A stretch of 64,000 nt of DNA from an uncultured Clostridia bacterium. GTDB taxonomy: Bacteria > Bacillota > Clostridia > TANB77 > CAG-508. The DNA lies in NCBI GenBank assembly GCA_944386165.1, contig CALXAA010000001.1, positions 1 to 64,000 on the forward strand. The letters are read 5' to 3'. A program made the translations under genes and the position numbers. Shown one piece after another: positions 54,198-62,849 of this stretch. Positions within the stretch are counted from its first letter, which is position 1, and the number at the start of each line of letters is the position of its first letter. Below the pieces are notes generated by a model, which was given only the letters and a program-made list of their open reading frames with translations, had not been told where the DNA came from and made no database searches.

Positions 54198-54521
54198 TTA
54201 TATAAGTATAATTATTATTAGTATTGATTGTTCGTAATTTTTACGATTATGGGTATTTTCTAAATTTACATGTTGTATTTTTGCAACATATATAAGTTTG
54301 GGTTTGCTAAAACCTTGTTTCTTTTCATATATTAAATTAACATCTGATAATTGTTTAAATGCTTTTGTAACAGTTTTATCAGATAGATTTAATTTGTCTT
54401 GTACTTCTTTTCTAGTAAATATCAAATACACAATTCCGTTTTCATCATGCCAATTATTTTTTATTGATAATGATAATCTATCTAACAAGATATAGCATAA
54501 AACACAAACAAAGCCCTGCAT
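54198..54521 (-). pseudogene. repA: Truncated replication initiator RepA (RepA_N type)
   Basis: The frame contains YILLDRLSLSIKNNWHDENG, VYLIFTRKEVQDKLNLSDKT and KLIYVAKIQ. This is the first winged-helix part of RepA_N initiators of Gram-positive plasmids. The normal beginning (the IPKALF and Y..LS.EAKVLY segment) is missing. The frame's 5' end runs straight into the terminator of the neighbouring gene, and the rest of RepA is also absent. It is therefore the remnant of a plasmid replicon and not functional. Confidence 0.8.
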
Positions 54522-54543
54522 ATAGTAGAGCTTTGTTTGTGTT
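54497..54543 (-). terminator. Terminator of the 170-aa unknown gene
   Basis: A perfect 14-bp stem AACACAAACAAAGC/GCTTTGTTTGTGTT with a 15-base loop, followed on the minus strand by TTTTATG. Confidence 0.85.
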
Positions 54544-54546
54544 ATT

Positions 54547-55059
54547 TCACATCTTTTTTCTTCTAAAGAATTGGAATAGTTTCTTTTTCGGCTTTTCAGG
54601 CAACTTTATGAAATCAGGAAAAGGCATAGTTCTTTTTCCATGTTTAACATCATAAATCTCAGCCAAAAATTTAATCATATAGCCAAGATTACGATGGTCG
54701 TCATAGAGAAAAGAATTTTGTTTTCTTTCTTCCTCTGTCATGCCATTCCATTTTTTTGCAATTTCATTTGCCTGTGTAGCGAGTTTTTTTCCCTCTTCCT
54801 CAAGATGTTCATCTGTTAAACTTTTGTACTGATCAAAGTCGATAATAAATTTTAAATCTTTGAAGAACTCCACCTCGTGTTCCTCATCAAACCTTACAAA
54901 CTCAAACCGATTCGAATCGTCAACGATAATTACTCCTGTAAAAACCTTTGTAAAGATTGTTGCAGGAATAGGTATATCTGTTTCATTTAACAAGTACATA
55001 ATATCTTGCATCTGAACATATACTACTTCTTTGCCGTTTTCTGTGTGAAATATTTTCAT
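54547..55059 (-). CDS. Unknown protein of the mobile region
   Basis: This 170-aa protein is not recognised. It is acidic, with a beta-rich start (MKIFHTENGKEVVYVQMQDI), the segment FTGVIIVDDSNRFEFVRFDE and a basic C-terminal tail (PEKPKKKLFQFFRRKKM). The ATG at 55059 follows GGAGGAGG; the upstream ATG overlaps that site. Its codons are visibly richer in G and C than the neighbouring genes, which suggests recent arrival. Confidence 0.8.
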   Translation of the reverse strand: MKIFHTENGKEVVYVQMQDIMYLLNETDIPIPATIFTKVFTGVIIVDDSNRFEFVRFDEEHEVEFFKDLKFIIDFDQYKSLTDEHLEEEGKKLATQANEIAKKWNGMTEEERKQNSFLYDDHRNLGYMIKFLAEIYDVKHGKRTMPFPDFIKLPEKPKKKLFQFFRRKKM

Positions 55060-55223
55060 TAGAAATTCCTCCTCCAATAATCATTGTGTTGTAGTTTTTC
55101 ATATATGTTAACTCCTAAAGGAGATAAAAAAATTAACATAAGTATCTTATCACACATTTAATAAAAAGTCTACTTTTATTTGACTTAAAACATGAGATTT
55201 CTGTAGCGTATGTAGTAATACAA

Positions 55224-55252
55224 TTGATATTTACATAGGTTTGTAGTATAAT
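55224..55252 (+). promoter_or_regulatory. Promoter of the 230-aa unknown gene
   Basis: TTGATA (55224-55229) and TATAAT (55247-55252) have a 17-base spacer. The leader is about 105 bases. Confidence 0.75.
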
Positions 55253-55363
55253 AACCATATATTCTTCGGAATATTTAGTATGCATCACAAAAAAGTTAAA
55301 TTATTGTTCAGATATTTAACTGTTTGTGGTAAAACCTGTAATAATTATTTAAGGAGGTTTCAC

Positions 55364-56056
55364 ATGAGTAGAAATACTTTTGAACACATGCCCAAGGCAG
55401 AGCGGTTAATTGAGTTTTCAGAAGATGATTACAGAGAAAATCATAGTGTCACTCATTTTGATGAAAGCTTGATTAGGAGTAAAGACTGGGCAAATTTTGA
55501 AAAAAATGCACTGGTTATTACTAAAGGTAACACTATTTCCCAGTATGCAGAAGAATTTCCAATTGTAATATATCGTTGTAATGGAAATGCAATGGCAAAA
55601 CCTGTTAGTAGACTTAATACTTTCATTAAAAGTATCACTGTTTCTACTGCAGACTATGGAAAATGTTTTGAACTCGAAAAAAGAGAGATGAAATGTATAA
55701 ATACTGGACATGATACTGTAGCTTATTACACAGACAACTCAGGTACAAACTTTGCTATTACTCAGAATGACATTTTTAAATTTCTTTTGAAAAAGCCCTA
55801 TCTCGTTATCTCAGAAGAAGGCCTGTTAGTTTTCTTTACTGATAAAAAAATTTTGGTTACTAGTGATTGTAACCATTATGCTTGGGTTAAAGATATTAAC
55901 ACCGACACATGCATTATCAAAAGTATAAATGTTTGTGACGGATACTGTATTGTGAATTTGGAGGATACTGAAAAAAGAAAGTTTTCCTATAAACTGCAGT
56001 TTTCCGTTGATATGTTAGCTTATGGAATGATTGATACTAGAGCTACTAAAATCTGA
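55364..56056 (+). CDS. Unknown protein with distinct base composition
   Basis: The 230-aa product is not recognised. It seems rich in beta strands, with segments such as NALVITKGNTISQYAEEFPI, KPYLVISEEGLLVFFTDKKI and VCDGYCIVNLEDTEKRKF, and has several cysteines. The frame opens at 55280, but the ATG at 55364 follows AAGGAGG. It has its own promoter and terminator. Like the 54547 gene, it is less AT-biased than the surroundings, in keeping with transfer. Confidence 0.8.
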   Translation: MSRNTFEHMPKAERLIEFSEDDYRENHSVTHFDESLIRSKDWANFEKNALVITKGNTISQYAEEFPIVIYRCNGNAMAKPVSRLNTFIKSITVSTADYGKCFELEKREMKCINTGHDTVAYYTDNSGTNFAITQNDIFKFLLKKPYLVISEEGLLVFFTDKKILVTSDCNHYAWVKDINTDTCIIKSINVCDGYCIVNLEDTEKRKFSYKLQFSVDMLAYGMIDTRATKI

Positions 56057-56062
56057 ACATGA

Positions 56063-56093
56063 TAAGAGGGTGCCTTTATGAGGCATCCTCTTT
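56063..56093 (+). terminator. Terminator of the 230-aa unknown gene
   Basis: GAGGGTGCCT and AGGCATCCTC form a stem (one G-U pair) around TTATG, followed by TTTC and an AT-rich tail. Confidence 0.75.
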
Positions 56094-56101
56094 CATTAAT
56101 A

Positions 56102-56130
56102 TTGACTTTTTTGATAACTAATTGTATACT
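56102..56130 (+). promoter_or_regulatory. Promoter of the zinc-peptidase gene
   Basis: TTGACT (56102-56107) and TATACT (56125-56130) have a 17-base spacer. Confidence 0.8.
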
Positions 56131-56162
56131 AGAAATATAAACTTTCATGAAAAGAGGAAATA

Positions 56163-56909
56163 ATGAAAACAAAAGAACAAAGATTAAATGAATTATATAG
56201 TAAAGGTTTAGTAAATACTATAAAAGGTCTGTTTGCTGGCAAAAATGTTAATATTGATGAAGATTATTATGTATTAATGGCAGATTACATAGATTCACTA
56301 GATGAAGTAAAAGATAGTATGCTACTTAATCCAGTAGAGATTTTAAATAATTTACCAAATTTAGTTTCTAATATACAAGAAACAAATTTAAATGGAATTT
56401 ATGGAATTACTGATGAAAATGGAATTCGAATTAATAAAGCTCTAGATTATGAAAGCAAAAAACTATATTTTTTCCATGAATTAACACATGCTGTGCAAAC
56501 AAAACATATAAATGATCAAGAACATTGTGGCTTTTACAATGGTCATGATGGAATGTTTCTTACCGAAGGAGCAACACAATATACAGCAGAAATATTATAC
56601 CATGTTTCTAATGGTACAAATATAAATTATAGAGAGCAACCTTCAACTGTACGAGGAGATTCTACTAGAACTCCATATAGTCCTTTGAGTGAATACCAAT
56701 ATAATGGAAATATATTAATGTTGCTTTGTAAAACAATGGATTTGCCTTTGCCACAGGTTTTAGCATTAGGATATAAACAAAATGGTAGAGAAACATTAAA
56801 AAGTATATATGAGAGTATGGATGGTAATAAAGGAAAATTTGACGAATTAATGCAAGATTTGGAACAAATATATTCTATAGACAAATTAATTATTGGTGGA
56901 TTACGGTAA
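56163..56909 (+). CDS. Putative zinc metallopeptidase (HELTH), N-terminal part
   Basis: The 248-aa product carries FFHELTHAVQTKH (residues 103-115) and downstream EGATQYTAE (Glu135), the HExxH...E site of gluzincin-type metallopeptidases. There is no signal peptide. The same combination occurs in the 15069-16106 gene, so the two are probably related. The frame ends at 56909, while the next frame carries on from 56890 with matching content, so this is probably the first half of a gene split by a one-base insertion. The ribosome binding site is AGAGGAAA. Confidence 0.75.
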   Translation: MKTKEQRLNELYSKGLVNTIKGLFAGKNVNIDEDYYVLMADYIDSLDEVKDSMLLNPVEILNNLPNLVSNIQETNLNGIYGITDENGIRINKALDYESKKLYFFHELTHAVQTKHINDQEHCGFYNGHDGMFLTEGATQYTAEILYHVSNGTNINYREQPSTVRGDSTRTPYSPLSEYQYNGNILMLLCKTMDLPLPQVLALGYKQNGRETLKSIYESMDGNKGKFDELMQDLEQIYSIDKLIIGGLR

Positions 56910-57660
56910 TTACTTACAAAGTCAAACACCACAATTGTTTGAAATGCCTGATGGTACTTTATTTAGAGCAAATTTAGATACATATCATAAATTAATGGAT
57001 AAAGTTGAAATGGACTTAGCATCTTCTTTCCTAAACAATCATGATACAGAGTATATTTTACAAAATTATTCTGAATTTGAAAAATATTTAACTACCCCTA
57101 ATTTGAAAACACAGTTTTTATCAGCTGTTCATGAACTAGAAGAATTATCACATGGAAATAACTTAACTACTGACAATAATGTTATGCAATTATCAGATTT
57201 TTTAGATGAAAAAAATACAGTACCTGAAATACCTAAAGTGCCAGAGTTTGAATTGCCTAATGATTTTACTATTAACGAATTTGGTGAAATAATTAGACCA
57301 TCAAAAGAAAAAAGTGAATTTCAAAAAGAAGATAAAAATTTAAATACAAACAGTTCTCCATTAACTTTAAGACAAAAAATAGCTCAATTTTTTAGAAAAA
57401 ATACTATGCTTATGAAACTTCCTTTTATTGAAAAGTTTGTAAATAAGCAATTAAATATTTTACCTCCAGCTACACAAGATATTAAAACAGAAACAAATAA
57501 TAACTCAGTAAGAGAAAGTTTTGTTAATTGGCTTTCTAATAATGGTGAGTTTAGAAATTTACCTCCTGTTCAAAGTATATCAGATCCAGAAAAAATTGCT
57601 AAGATGCAAAAGGAAATAAATCAATATAAGCAAAATACTAAAGATGATGGAAGAATATAA
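56893..57660 (+). CDS. C-terminal part of the split zinc-peptidase gene
   Basis: The frame starts at a TTG without a ribosome binding site and overlaps the preceding frame by 17 bases. It reads YGNYLQSQTPQLFEMPDGTL, DTYHKLMDKVEMDLASSFLN and DTEYILQNYSEFEKYLT, then a Pro/Glu/Asn-rich linker and a basic region (TLRQKIAQFFRKNTMLMKLP). No enzyme motif is seen. It is best read as the rest of the upstream protein, total about 500 aa. A separate coupled gene is less likely. Confidence 0.6.
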   Translation: MVDYGNYLQSQTPQLFEMPDGTLFRANLDTYHKLMDKVEMDLASSFLNNHDTEYILQNYSEFEKYLTTPNLKTQFLSAVHELEELSHGNNLTTDNNVMQLSDFLDEKNTVPEIPKVPEFELPNDFTINEFGEIIRPSKEKSEFQKEDKNLNTNSSPLTLRQKIAQFFRKNTMLMKLPFIEKFVNKQLNILPPATQDIKTETNNNSVRESFVNWLSNNGEFRNLPPVQSISDPEKIAKMQKEINQYKQNTKDDGRI

Positions 57661-57682
57661 AGATTTTTATTGAGGTTTTTTT

Positions 57683-58207
57683 ATGATATATACAAGCAAT
57701 TATAATTCTCCTATTGGGAAACTTTTACTTGCTAGTAAAGGCCATCAATTAATAGGTTTATGGATAGAAGGTCAAAAATATTTTTTGCATAATATAAAAG
57801 AAGAAATGCAGAAAAATGATGATGAAATGATATTAATAAAAACTAAAGATTGGCTAAATAAATATTTTAATGGAGAAAAGCCAAATATTTCTGACTTAGA
57901 TTTAGCACCAATTGGAAGTGATTTTGCAAAAAATGTTTGGAAAATATTATGCAAAATACCGTATGGTCAAGTTACAACTTATGGAGAAATCGCAAAGGAA
58001 ATGGCAGAAATAATGCATAAACCAAAAATGTCTGCACAAGCTGTTGGTGGTGCGGTTGGTCATAATCCAATTTCTATTATCATCCCCTGCCATAGAGTAG
58101 TAGGAACTAATGGTAGTTTAACTGGTTATGCAGGTGGAATAGATAAAAAAATTAAATTATTAGAACATGAAAAAGTAGATATAAAAAATATAAAGGCAGG
58201 AAAATAA
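57683..58207 (+). CDS. ogt: Methylated-DNA-protein-cysteine methyltransferase
   Basis: Ogt repairs O6-alkylguanine by taking the alkyl group on its own Cys. The active site is IIIPCHRVVG near residue 137. Before it are the helix-turn-helix FAKNVWKILCKIPYGQVTTY and the Asn hinge VGGAVGHNPI. The 174-aa length is normal. It starts with an ATG after GAGG. The C-terminal codons form part of the terminator stem. Confidence 0.95.
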   Translation: MIYTSNYNSPIGKLLLASKGHQLIGLWIEGQKYFLHNIKEEMQKNDDEMILIKTKDWLNKYFNGEKPNISDLDLAPIGSDFAKNVWKILCKIPYGQVTTYGEIAKEMAEIMHKPKMSAQAVGGAVGHNPISIIIPCHRVVGTNGSLTGYAGGIDKKIKLLEHEKVDIKNIKAGK

Positions 58208-58227
58208 GCTCCTGCCTCTAATTTTTT
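58195..58227. terminator. Terminator between ogt and the amidase gene
   Basis: GGCAGGA and TCCTGCC form a stem around AAATAAGC, followed by TCTAATTTTTT. The ogt stop codon lies in the loop. Confidence 0.75.
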
Positions 58228-58948
58228 ACTTTACTCCATCTGTCCATTTGCAAAATCCAATTTTGTAGTTATTAGTTCCATCTACTTGATATCTTACCAT
58301 TGCTCTATCATTAAAAATCCCAAAACAATCACATTTTTCTCTTGGATTTAAACTTCCAATCTTTTTAGTACAATCTGTATCAGCATATACATTTTCACTC
58401 GTACTTCCATTTTGATATGTCCTCACAGGTTCATCACTCCCACTTTCTATATTATTATCAATTGGTTTATCTTTCATATAATTTTTTACCATATTTATAA
58501 ATTTATCCCAGCCATTATCTAAGGTTCTACGTGGGCAATATTTTCCAGAAAAGTCTTGATGTTTTTTTACTTTATCTATTCCCCATCCATATTTTTTTAG
58601 TAAAATTGCTGTATATTCTGCAGCTAATCTTTCCGCTTCTTGAAATTTTTCTCCACCTGACTTAGAATAACATATTTCTATAGCAATTCCTTTTCTGTTT
58701 CCACTTCCATTGCTTCCATCTCCCGCGTTCCAAGTGTTTCTGTTAAATTCTACTCCTTGGACAACTCTTTCATCATCAACAGCACAGTGAAATGATACTT
58801 TATTATTATTTCCTATCATATAACTTATTTCTGCTTTTGCTGATGCATCATTTTCTGTATTATGAATTACAATAAATTCTGGTGTCATTTCATATGGGCA
58901 TTTTATATTATATTTCTCTTTTGGAACTAACAGTTTAGTTATCTGCAT
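58226..58948 (-). CDS. N-acetylmuramoyl-L-alanine amidase (Amidase_2)
   Basis: The Amidase_2 zinc site is visible: FIVIHNTEND (first His), SFHCAVDDERVVQGV, NRKGIAIEICY, and KKHQDFSGKYCPRRTL with the last His and Cys. It has no signal peptide. The C-terminal part (PVRTYQNGSTSENVYADTD onward) resembles a small SH3-like wall-binding repeat, as in phage endolysins and clostridial autolysins. The ATG at 58948 follows GGAG with 9-base spacing and was chosen over the longer frame to 58993. It overlaps the stop of a 42-aa gene. Confidence 0.9.
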   Translation of the reverse strand: MQITKLLVPKEKYNIKCPYEMTPEFIVIHNTENDASAKAEISYMIGNNNKVSFHCAVDDERVVQGVEFNRNTWNAGDGSNGSGNRKGIAIEICYSKSGGEKFQEAERLAAEYTAILLKKYGWGIDKVKKHQDFSGKYCPRRTLDNGWDKFINMVKNYMKDKPIDNNIESGSDEPVRTYQNGSTSENVYADTDCTKKIGSLNPREKCDCFGIFNDRAMVRYQVDGTNNYKIGFCKWTDGVK

Positions 58949-59063
58949 TTGCATCATCTCCAATCCTGTCTTGTTCTGAACCTGAAAAGTCATTTTCTTT
59001 TATTGCTTTTTGATATAATTCTTCACTGTATTCAATAACTTCTTCAATAATATTATCTTCCAA
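58935..59063 (-). CDS. 42-aa acidic protein coupled to the amidase
   Basis: From a TTG at 59063 after AAGGAATGTG the frame encodes a 42-aa acidic peptide: EDNIIEEVIEYSEELYQKAI, then KENDFSGSEQDRIGDDANAD. Its stop overlaps the amidase start, which points to translational coupling. It is not recognised. The length and place would fit a phage-like lysis-cassette partner, but it has no membrane helix, so it is not a holin. Confidence 0.5.
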   Translation of the reverse strand: MEDNIIEEVIEYSEELYQKAIKENDFSGSEQDRIGDDANADN

Positions 59064-59156
59064 ATTTAATCACATTCCTTCCTAAAATATTTCTATAGCA
59101 TGTAATTAAAGCTTTCTTATAAATAATATTATTTTTATCTCAATTTTGTTACTGTT

Positions 59157-59891
59157 TTAAAACATTATTACTTCACTGTTCTTTTTAAGCCATGTGTCTA
59201 TTTCTTTGTAATTGCTTATATATTTTGATACTAATCCATAAAAATCATTATTATGATATTTATATTTCATATGACATAATTCATGAACTATTATGGCATC
59301 TATTTTGTCTTCTGCAAGCATAATTAATCTTGATGAAAAATATACATTTTTTGTGCTTGGCATGCAACTTCCAAATCTAGTTGTGGCATCTCTAATTTCA
59401 AATTTATTATATTTTAATCCTGTAATTTTACTCCAATATGGTAGTCTTTTTGCTATTAATTCTTCTGTATTGTTTTTAAATATATTTTTAATCATTTTAT
59501 CTGCATATGTTTTTATTATGTTTTGTTCAATATTTTTTGGAACTGATATAATTATTTCTTTTTTCGTTTCTTCTATTTCTATATTTATTTTAGGTATTTC
59601 TATATATTTTCTTATAATTGAAAATTCATCACCTTTATAATATATTTTTTCTCCATTTTTCCATTGTTTTATTGAACTAATTTCTGAAGATAAAATGTTT
59701 TTGTATTTTTCATAAATACTATTTTCTTCACCTTTTAAAATTTGTTTTAATGAAGCCATTGATAATCTTTTTGGTTTTGTAATATTTAAAGTATTTCCTT
59801 TAAAATATATTTTTACTGATTTTGATGTTTTGTAATTTTTTATATTAACTGGTATTTCTTCATCTTTTATTTTTATGTATTGTTTTGTCAT
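59157..59891 (-). CDS. YgjP-like (DUF45) metallopeptidase-domain protein
   Basis: The 244-aa protein ends in the M48-like site AIIVHELCHMKYKYHNNDFY (HELCH) with RDATTRFGSCMPSTKNVYFS before it. This is the YgjP/DUF45 family, often associated with restriction enzymes or of general unknown function. The N-terminus (IPVNIKNYKTSKSVKIYFKG) is also typical. It lies directly downstream of the DUF6873 gene and rbgA on the minus strand. Confidence 0.88.
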   Translation of the reverse strand: MTKQYIKIKDEEIPVNIKNYKTSKSVKIYFKGNTLNITKPKRLSMASLKQILKGEENSIYEKYKNILSSEISSIKQWKNGEKIYYKGDEFSIIRKYIEIPKINIEIEETKKEIIISVPKNIEQNIIKTYADKMIKNIFKNNTEELIAKRLPYWSKITGLKYNKFEIRDATTRFGSCMPSTKNVYFSSRLIMLAEDKIDAIIVHELCHMKYKYHNNDFYGLVSKYISNYKEIDTWLKKNSEVIMF

Positions 59892-59909
59892 TATAATTTG
59901 CCTCTCTTG

Positions 59910-60620
59910 TTATATTTCAATTAGTCCTCCATAGTCTATTACATCTAGACCTTTAAATTCTACAATTTCTTTTTGTTTGTTCTTAATAAATTTTCTTATT
60001 TTTCCATTTTCATCTATTTTATTTAAATCTCCAAAAACAATTATTTTATTGCTGACTTTTGAGATACATCCTCCTATAAATCCTCTTTTATTGCTATAAT
60101 TGTTTCCTTTTAATAATTTTATGTCTAATTTTTTATTTACATATAATGTGTCTATTCCATGGAATGTTAAAATTTTATATAATCCTTTATCTGTTACTAT
60201 TGCTGAATTGTCATCTATTACTGCTATTGAACAATTTGTATATCCTTGTGAGGTATTTATTAGTTCATATCCTTTATTAATTAATTGTTGTTTTAAAATA
60301 CTGTCTGTATAGTCTAAGCTATGGATTGCCTTTTTTCCTATTATACATACATTGTATTTAATGTCTTCTGGATAATTTGCTTTTAGTTTTTCTGCTCCAC
60401 ATATTAGTTTGGTATTATGTTTTGAAATATTTTCATATTGAGTTGGCTCTATAATTATTTGTTCTCCTACTTTACAAGCAAATATATCAACATGTGAAGA
60501 TATTTCTTCATATACATCTTGTATTGTTTTTAGCTCTATTAGTTCATATCCAATTTCTTTTAGTTTTTGTTTTTCAATATCTCTCATTCTGTTATCTATA
60601 ATTAAAGTTTTGTTAGCCAT
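59910..60620 (-). CDS. DUF6873-type GME-fold protein
   Basis: The 236-aa product starts TLIIDNRMRDIEKQKLKEIG, has NTSQGYTNCSIAVIDDNSAI, RGFIGGCISKVSNKIIVFGD and ends GLDVIDYGGLIEI. This is the order seen in the clostridial DUF6873 group with an amidinotransferase-like (GME) fold. The catalytic role is unknown. It sits 14 bases from rbgA. Confidence 0.7.
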   Translation of the reverse strand: MANKTLIIDNRMRDIEKQKLKEIGYELIELKTIQDVYEEISSHVDIFACKVGEQIIIEPTQYENISKHNTKLICGAEKLKANYPEDIKYNVCIIGKKAIHSLDYTDSILKQQLINKGYELINTSQGYTNCSIAVIDDNSAIVTDKGLYKILTFHGIDTLYVNKKLDIKLLKGNNYSNKRGFIGGCISKVSNKIIVFGDLNKIDENGKIRKFIKNKQKEIVEFKGLDVIDYGGLIEI

Positions 60621-60633
60621 TTTTATTTCCTTT

Positions 60634-61563
60634 TTATGATATTTTTTCTATAGTAATTTTTCCTAATTTTCCACTTCTAAAATCATCTAAAATTATTTTA
60701 GAGGTTTTGTCATCATCTATTCTTCCTCCAGATGCTACGGCTCCTCTTTTTTTGCCAATTAGTTGCATAATCTCATAAATGTTTTCATTTTCTGGTTGGT
60801 CTTGATTTAATATTTCTTCTATTTGTTTTTCGTTAAGTGAATATCTTTGAACTAAATTTTCTCTATAATTCTCTAATAAAAATTTGGTTAAAGTATAAGC
60901 AATTTCAGTTAATTCTAATATGTCATCTTTGATTGTTCCTGTTATTGCTAAATGCATTCCTACTTCTTCACTTTCAAATTTTGGCCATAATACGCCTGGA
61001 GTGTCTAATAGCTCAATTTTGTCGTTTATTCTTATCCATTGTTTTTGTTTTGTAACTCCTGGCTTATTTCCTACTTCAGCAGATGTCTTTTTTGCTATTC
61101 TGTTTATAAATGATGATTTTCCTACATTTGGAATTCCAACAATCATTACTCTTATTTTTCTGCCTATACGTCCTTTGTCTGCTATTTTTTTTAGGTCTTC
61201 TTCCATTTCTTTTTGTATTAGTCTGATTGTTTCATTTATTCCTTTTCCAGTTAATGCATCTACTAATATTGCTTTTTGATCTTTTTTGTTAAAATATTCT
61301 AACCACTTTTGGTTTTCTTTTTCGTCTGCTAGGTCGTATTTGTTTAATACAATGACTTTCTTTTTGTTTTGTGTTATTTGCTTTATGTCTGGATTTTGAC
61401 TTGAAATTGGTATTCTTGCGTCTAATATTTCTACTACTATGTCTACTAATTTTAAGTCTTCTGCTATTTGTTTCCTTGTTTTTGCCATATGACCTGGAAA
61501 CCATGATATAACAGCATGTGCGAAATTTTCATCCTCATTTTTTTTATTCTCTTTTTTTTGCAT
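60634..61563 (-). CDS. rbgA: Ribosome biogenesis GTPase RbgA (YlqF)
   Basis: RbgA helps late assembly of the 50S subunit. It is circularly permuted: the N-terminal SWFPGHMAKTRKQIAEDL, G4 (VIVLNKYDLAD), G1 (VGIPNVGKSSFINRI) and G3 (LLDTPGVLWPKF) come in this order. The C-terminal helical domain follows (GAVASGGRIDDDKTSKIILD). Length is 309 aa. It heads a minus-strand trio with the DUF6873 and YgjP-like genes. Confidence 0.95.
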   Translation of the reverse strand: MQKKENKKNEDENFAHAVISWFPGHMAKTRKQIAEDLKLVDIVVEILDARIPISSQNPDIKQITQNKKKVIVLNKYDLADEKENQKWLEYFNKKDQKAILVDALTGKGINETIRLIQKEMEEDLKKIADKGRIGRKIRVMIVGIPNVGKSSFINRIAKKTSAEVGNKPGVTKQKQWIRINDKIELLDTPGVLWPKFESEEVGMHLAITGTIKDDILELTEIAYTLTKFLLENYRENLVQRYSLNEKQIEEILNQDQPENENIYEIMQLIGKKRGAVASGGRIDDDKTSKIILDDFRSGKLGKITIEKIS

Positions 61564-61686
61564 TAAATCACTTCCTTATATTCGTTTTTTATACAATTCT
61601 TGTCTATTATATCATAATTATGCTTTTTAATAAAGTCAATTGCCAAATTACCTATGAGTTTTTTGTTTTTTGGATTTCCTAAGATT

Positions 61687-62705
61687 TCAATATTTCTAGA
61701 CACTTATATATAATTTTATTAGAATTAAACTTGTTTATTGTATTTACATTTTAATACTTTATATTTTTAAATTCAATATTATTAAACCTAAAATATTAAT
61801 ATTTTTGTATGTGTGTCAATGATATGAAACAAGTTATTATAAGTTTTTAGTAATATATTGAATTTACTTCTTTTAAAATATCATTAATTCTTTTCTTTTA
61901 TTTTGGCGTTAAATAACCTAATACTACCATTGGAATTCTATTATATTTTTTTAGATGTTCTGCTCCTTGTTTCTTTAAATCTTCAAAACTATAAAATTTT
62001 AAACAACTATAAAAATCTATTATTATCATTTCTATGACTACTTTCTACTTTTCCATTATGCTCTGTTGTTCTTGGTCTTATCTTATGATGCTTTATTTTT
62101 ATATTGATAAAATCTTTCGTCCTTTGGCACGTTTTTTTGTCTTACATTCATTTGGTACATATTTCACATCTATTTGCCACTTTTTTCCAATTTTTTTGGT
62201 GTATGATATTCTTTATCTTGTCTTTTTGATGTCCCTTTTATTTCTGGATTATTATAGTATCCTATTCTTCTCAGAATTCTATACAATTAAGATGGTTTCC
62301 TTGTATATCATTTATTTATTTTTAATTTATACTATATTTCATTTAACGTTATATGTGGATTTCTTCTTATTAAATCTTTTATCAATTTAATTTCTTTTTC
62401 TTCATGTTCTCTTGTTTTCTTTTTATATGGTAAATATCTCTTTATATTTTTTTGATTTTGTGTTACAATATCCATATATGATTCAGGTTCTTTCGTATAA
62501 TTTGTTTTTTTGTCAATTCAATTATACTACTTGAATCACTTTTTCTATTATTTTCATTTCACATCAATTGTAACACTACAATAAAGCTAAAATATTAATA
62601 TTATAGCTTTATTAATATTGAATTTATAATAAAAAGTATTAAAATGTAAATACAATAAACAAGTTTAATTCTTATAAAATTATATATAAGAAATATTGAA
62701 ATATT
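61687..62705. mobile_element. Decayed IS481-like element within long inverted repeats
   Basis: About 110-130 bases at each side are inverted copies of each other. The conserved part contains AGAATTAAACTTGTTTATTG and TATTTACATTTTAATACTTT (61721-61760), with its complement at 62634-62673. The left copy has an extra TAGACAC near 61697. Inside, TGTGTGTCAATGATATGAAA (61811) and CATTTCACATCAATTGTAAC (62554) look like the element's own degenerate ends. The DNA between them holds a broken transposase. Confidence 0.75.
61898..62500 (-). pseudogene. Decayed IS481-like (DDE) transposase
   Basis: Across several frames the minus strand reads KKTREHEEKEIKLIKDLIRR, YRILRRIGYYNNPEIKGTSK, IDVKYVPNECKTKKRAKGRK, RPRTTEHNGKVESSHRND and FYSFEDLKKQGAEHLKKYNR, ending IPMVVLGYLTPK. 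These are pieces of an IS481-type integrase in the right order. Stops and frameshifts separate them, and the core between KRAKGR and RPRTTE is deleted. Confidence 0.8.
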
Positions 62706-62750
62706 AGAAAATCGCAAAAGCCAAAAAGCTAATAGTTTTCCTGCCAATTA

Positions 62751-62779
62751 TTGACAAAATGGAAATATTTTGATATATT
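62751..62779 (+). promoter_or_regulatory. Promoter of the 240-aa unknown gene
   Basis: TTGACA (62751-62756) and TATATT (62774-62779) have a 17-base spacer. Confidence 0.75.
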
Positions 62780-62849
62780 TATATATCATAGCAGAACAAA
62801 GCTATTGTGTATAATAACTTTCGAGAAAAGTACAAGAGGAGGAGCTCTA

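Noticed and set aside
62034-62390. 118-codon hydrophobic frame on the plus strand
   Set aside because: It is the antisense of the decayed IS481-like transposase, rich in Phe and Leu as expected for the reverse of AT-rich coding sequence.
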